From the NCBI GenBank assembly GCA_030594505.1, contig JAUVFC010000101.1, forward strand, positions 1 to 6,385: a stretch of DNA of 6,385 nt, read 5' to 3'. The translations under genes were made by a program, and so were the position numbers. Positions 5,960 through 6,385 of this stretch are shown one piece after another (positions within the stretch are counted from its first letter, which is position 1; each line of letters opens with the position of its first letter). The notes below the pieces were generated by a model. It saw nothing but the letters and a program-made list of their open reading frames with translations. It was not told the origin of the DNA and searched no databases. Source of the DNA: Desulfobacterales bacterium. Its GTDB lineage: Bacteria > Desulfobacterota > Desulfobacteria > Desulfobacterales > C00003106.

Positions 5960-6385
5960 TTACGGACAGAATTCTCGGACAGCCTCCATAGGCTGTCCTA
6001 CATTCAACGCAACAGTAAAAATTGTCCCTTCCCCTTTTTCACTTGTCACGGCAATGGCCCCTTTGTGCCTTCGAATAATCTCGTGACAAATATAAAGCCC
6101 CAGTCCAGTCCCCTTTCCTACCTTCTTTGTTGTAAAAAAAGGTTTGAATATATTCTTCCGGATATCGTTCGGTATCCCGGGGCCGGTATCCCGGCACCTG
6201 AACAGGACATGTCCTTTGGCCTGATCAGAGGATGTGTTCAGCATGATCCTTCCGCTGTTTTCAGAGGCAGACTGAACGGCATTTTGTATAATATTAATAG
6301 CCACCTGGCCCAAGGCTGCGTAATTACCCCTTATGTCAGGCAGATTTTCTGCATACTCTGTCGAAATATTCAGGCCAAGGTGTTT
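5960..6385 (-). CDS. Sensor histidine kinase, C-terminal ATPase part (partial, runs off the right edge)
   Basis: The reading frame is open from the window edge at 6385 to TAA at 5962-5960 and gives 141 visible residues. The TTG at 6313 is internal and is not a start. The visible part is nearly a whole HATPase_c domain: N box N31/N35 (NIIQNAVQSA), G1 box DTGPGIP (66-72), F box IFKPFFTTKK (79-88) and G2 box GTGLGL (92-97). It ends with the usual EGTIF strand (119-123). The last residues, about 130-141, form a short tail past the fold, encoded by a hairpin-forming stretch. The dimerisation/phospho-acceptor and sensor regions lie outside the window, so the signal is unknown. The gene is co-directional with the two downstream kinase genes but separated by 161 nt that contain a promoter. 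Confidence 0.9.
   Translation of the reverse strand, partial: KHLGLNISTEYAENLPDIRGNYAALGQVAINIIQNAVQSASENSGRIMLNTSSDQAKGHVLFRCRDTGPGIPNDIRKNIFKPFFTTKKVGKGTGLGLYICHEIIRRHKGAIAVTSEKGEGTIFTVALNVGQPMEAVREFCP
5977..5998. repeat. Perfect 9-bp hairpin inside the last codons of the partial kinase gene
   Basis: GGACAGCCT (5977-5985) and AGGCTGTCC (5990-5998) pair around a CCAT loop. On the - strand transcript the hairpin ends 15 nt before the stop codon and is not followed by a U-run, so it is not a standard intrinsic terminator. It could stabilise the 3' end or mark a small repeat insertion that rewrote the gene's tail. Confidence 0.6.

Noticed and set aside
5960..6313. Complete small ATPase-only protein starting at the TTG at 6313
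   Set aside because: The same frame stays open with kinase-like sequence to the window edge, so this is the 3' part of a longer histidine kinase.

Overview
The window looks like chromosomal DNA of an anaerobic, metabolically versatile bacterium, most likely a member of the Desulfobacterota (sulfate-reducer type). This is inferred from two things: an FAD/NAD(P)-binding, [2Fe-2S]-containing electron-transfer subunit of the hydrogenase-gamma / heterodisulfide-reductase-associated type, and a run of large multi-sensor histidine kinases, including an HDOD-kinase fusion. No rRNA, tRNA, CRISPR array or complete insertion sequence was recognised.

Left part (1-992, + strand): a leader with a 13-nt perfect palindrome and six tandem CAATCNN-type heptamers, then a strong GGGGGGAG ribosome binding site and a GTG start at 147. 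This opens a 281-residue flavin/iron-sulfur oxidoreductase subunit. Its likely partners are not visible and would have to lie upstream of the window.

Centre (992-1183): the gap between the oxidoreductase gene and the converging kinase gene is almost entirely one about 191-bp non-coding block. It has 14-bp terminal inverted repeats (13/14 matching) and is flanked by a 7-bp direct repeat GTATTAA. It reads as a MITE-like insertion that landed exactly on the two convergent stop codons. Because the duplicated target carries TTA and TAA, both reading frames kept their original ends.

Right part (1187-6385, - strand): three sensor-kinase genes in a row, read from right to left. They are the C-terminal ATPase part of a histidine kinase entering from beyond the right edge (6385-5960), an HDOD-GAF-PAS-HisKA-HATPase kinase (5798-3147), and a REC-PAS-HisKA-HATPase-REC hybrid kinase (3097-1187). 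The last two are 49 nt apart with no visible terminator and are probably co-transcribed. A good sigma70-type promoter (TTGACA, 17 bp, TAAATT with an extended -10) lies 161 nt of spacer upstream of the HDOD kinase gene, so the pair may be expressed independently of the first kinase. No DNA-binding or other output domain is encoded in the visible part. The cluster is therefore an input and phosphotransfer module whose final effector is elsewhere.
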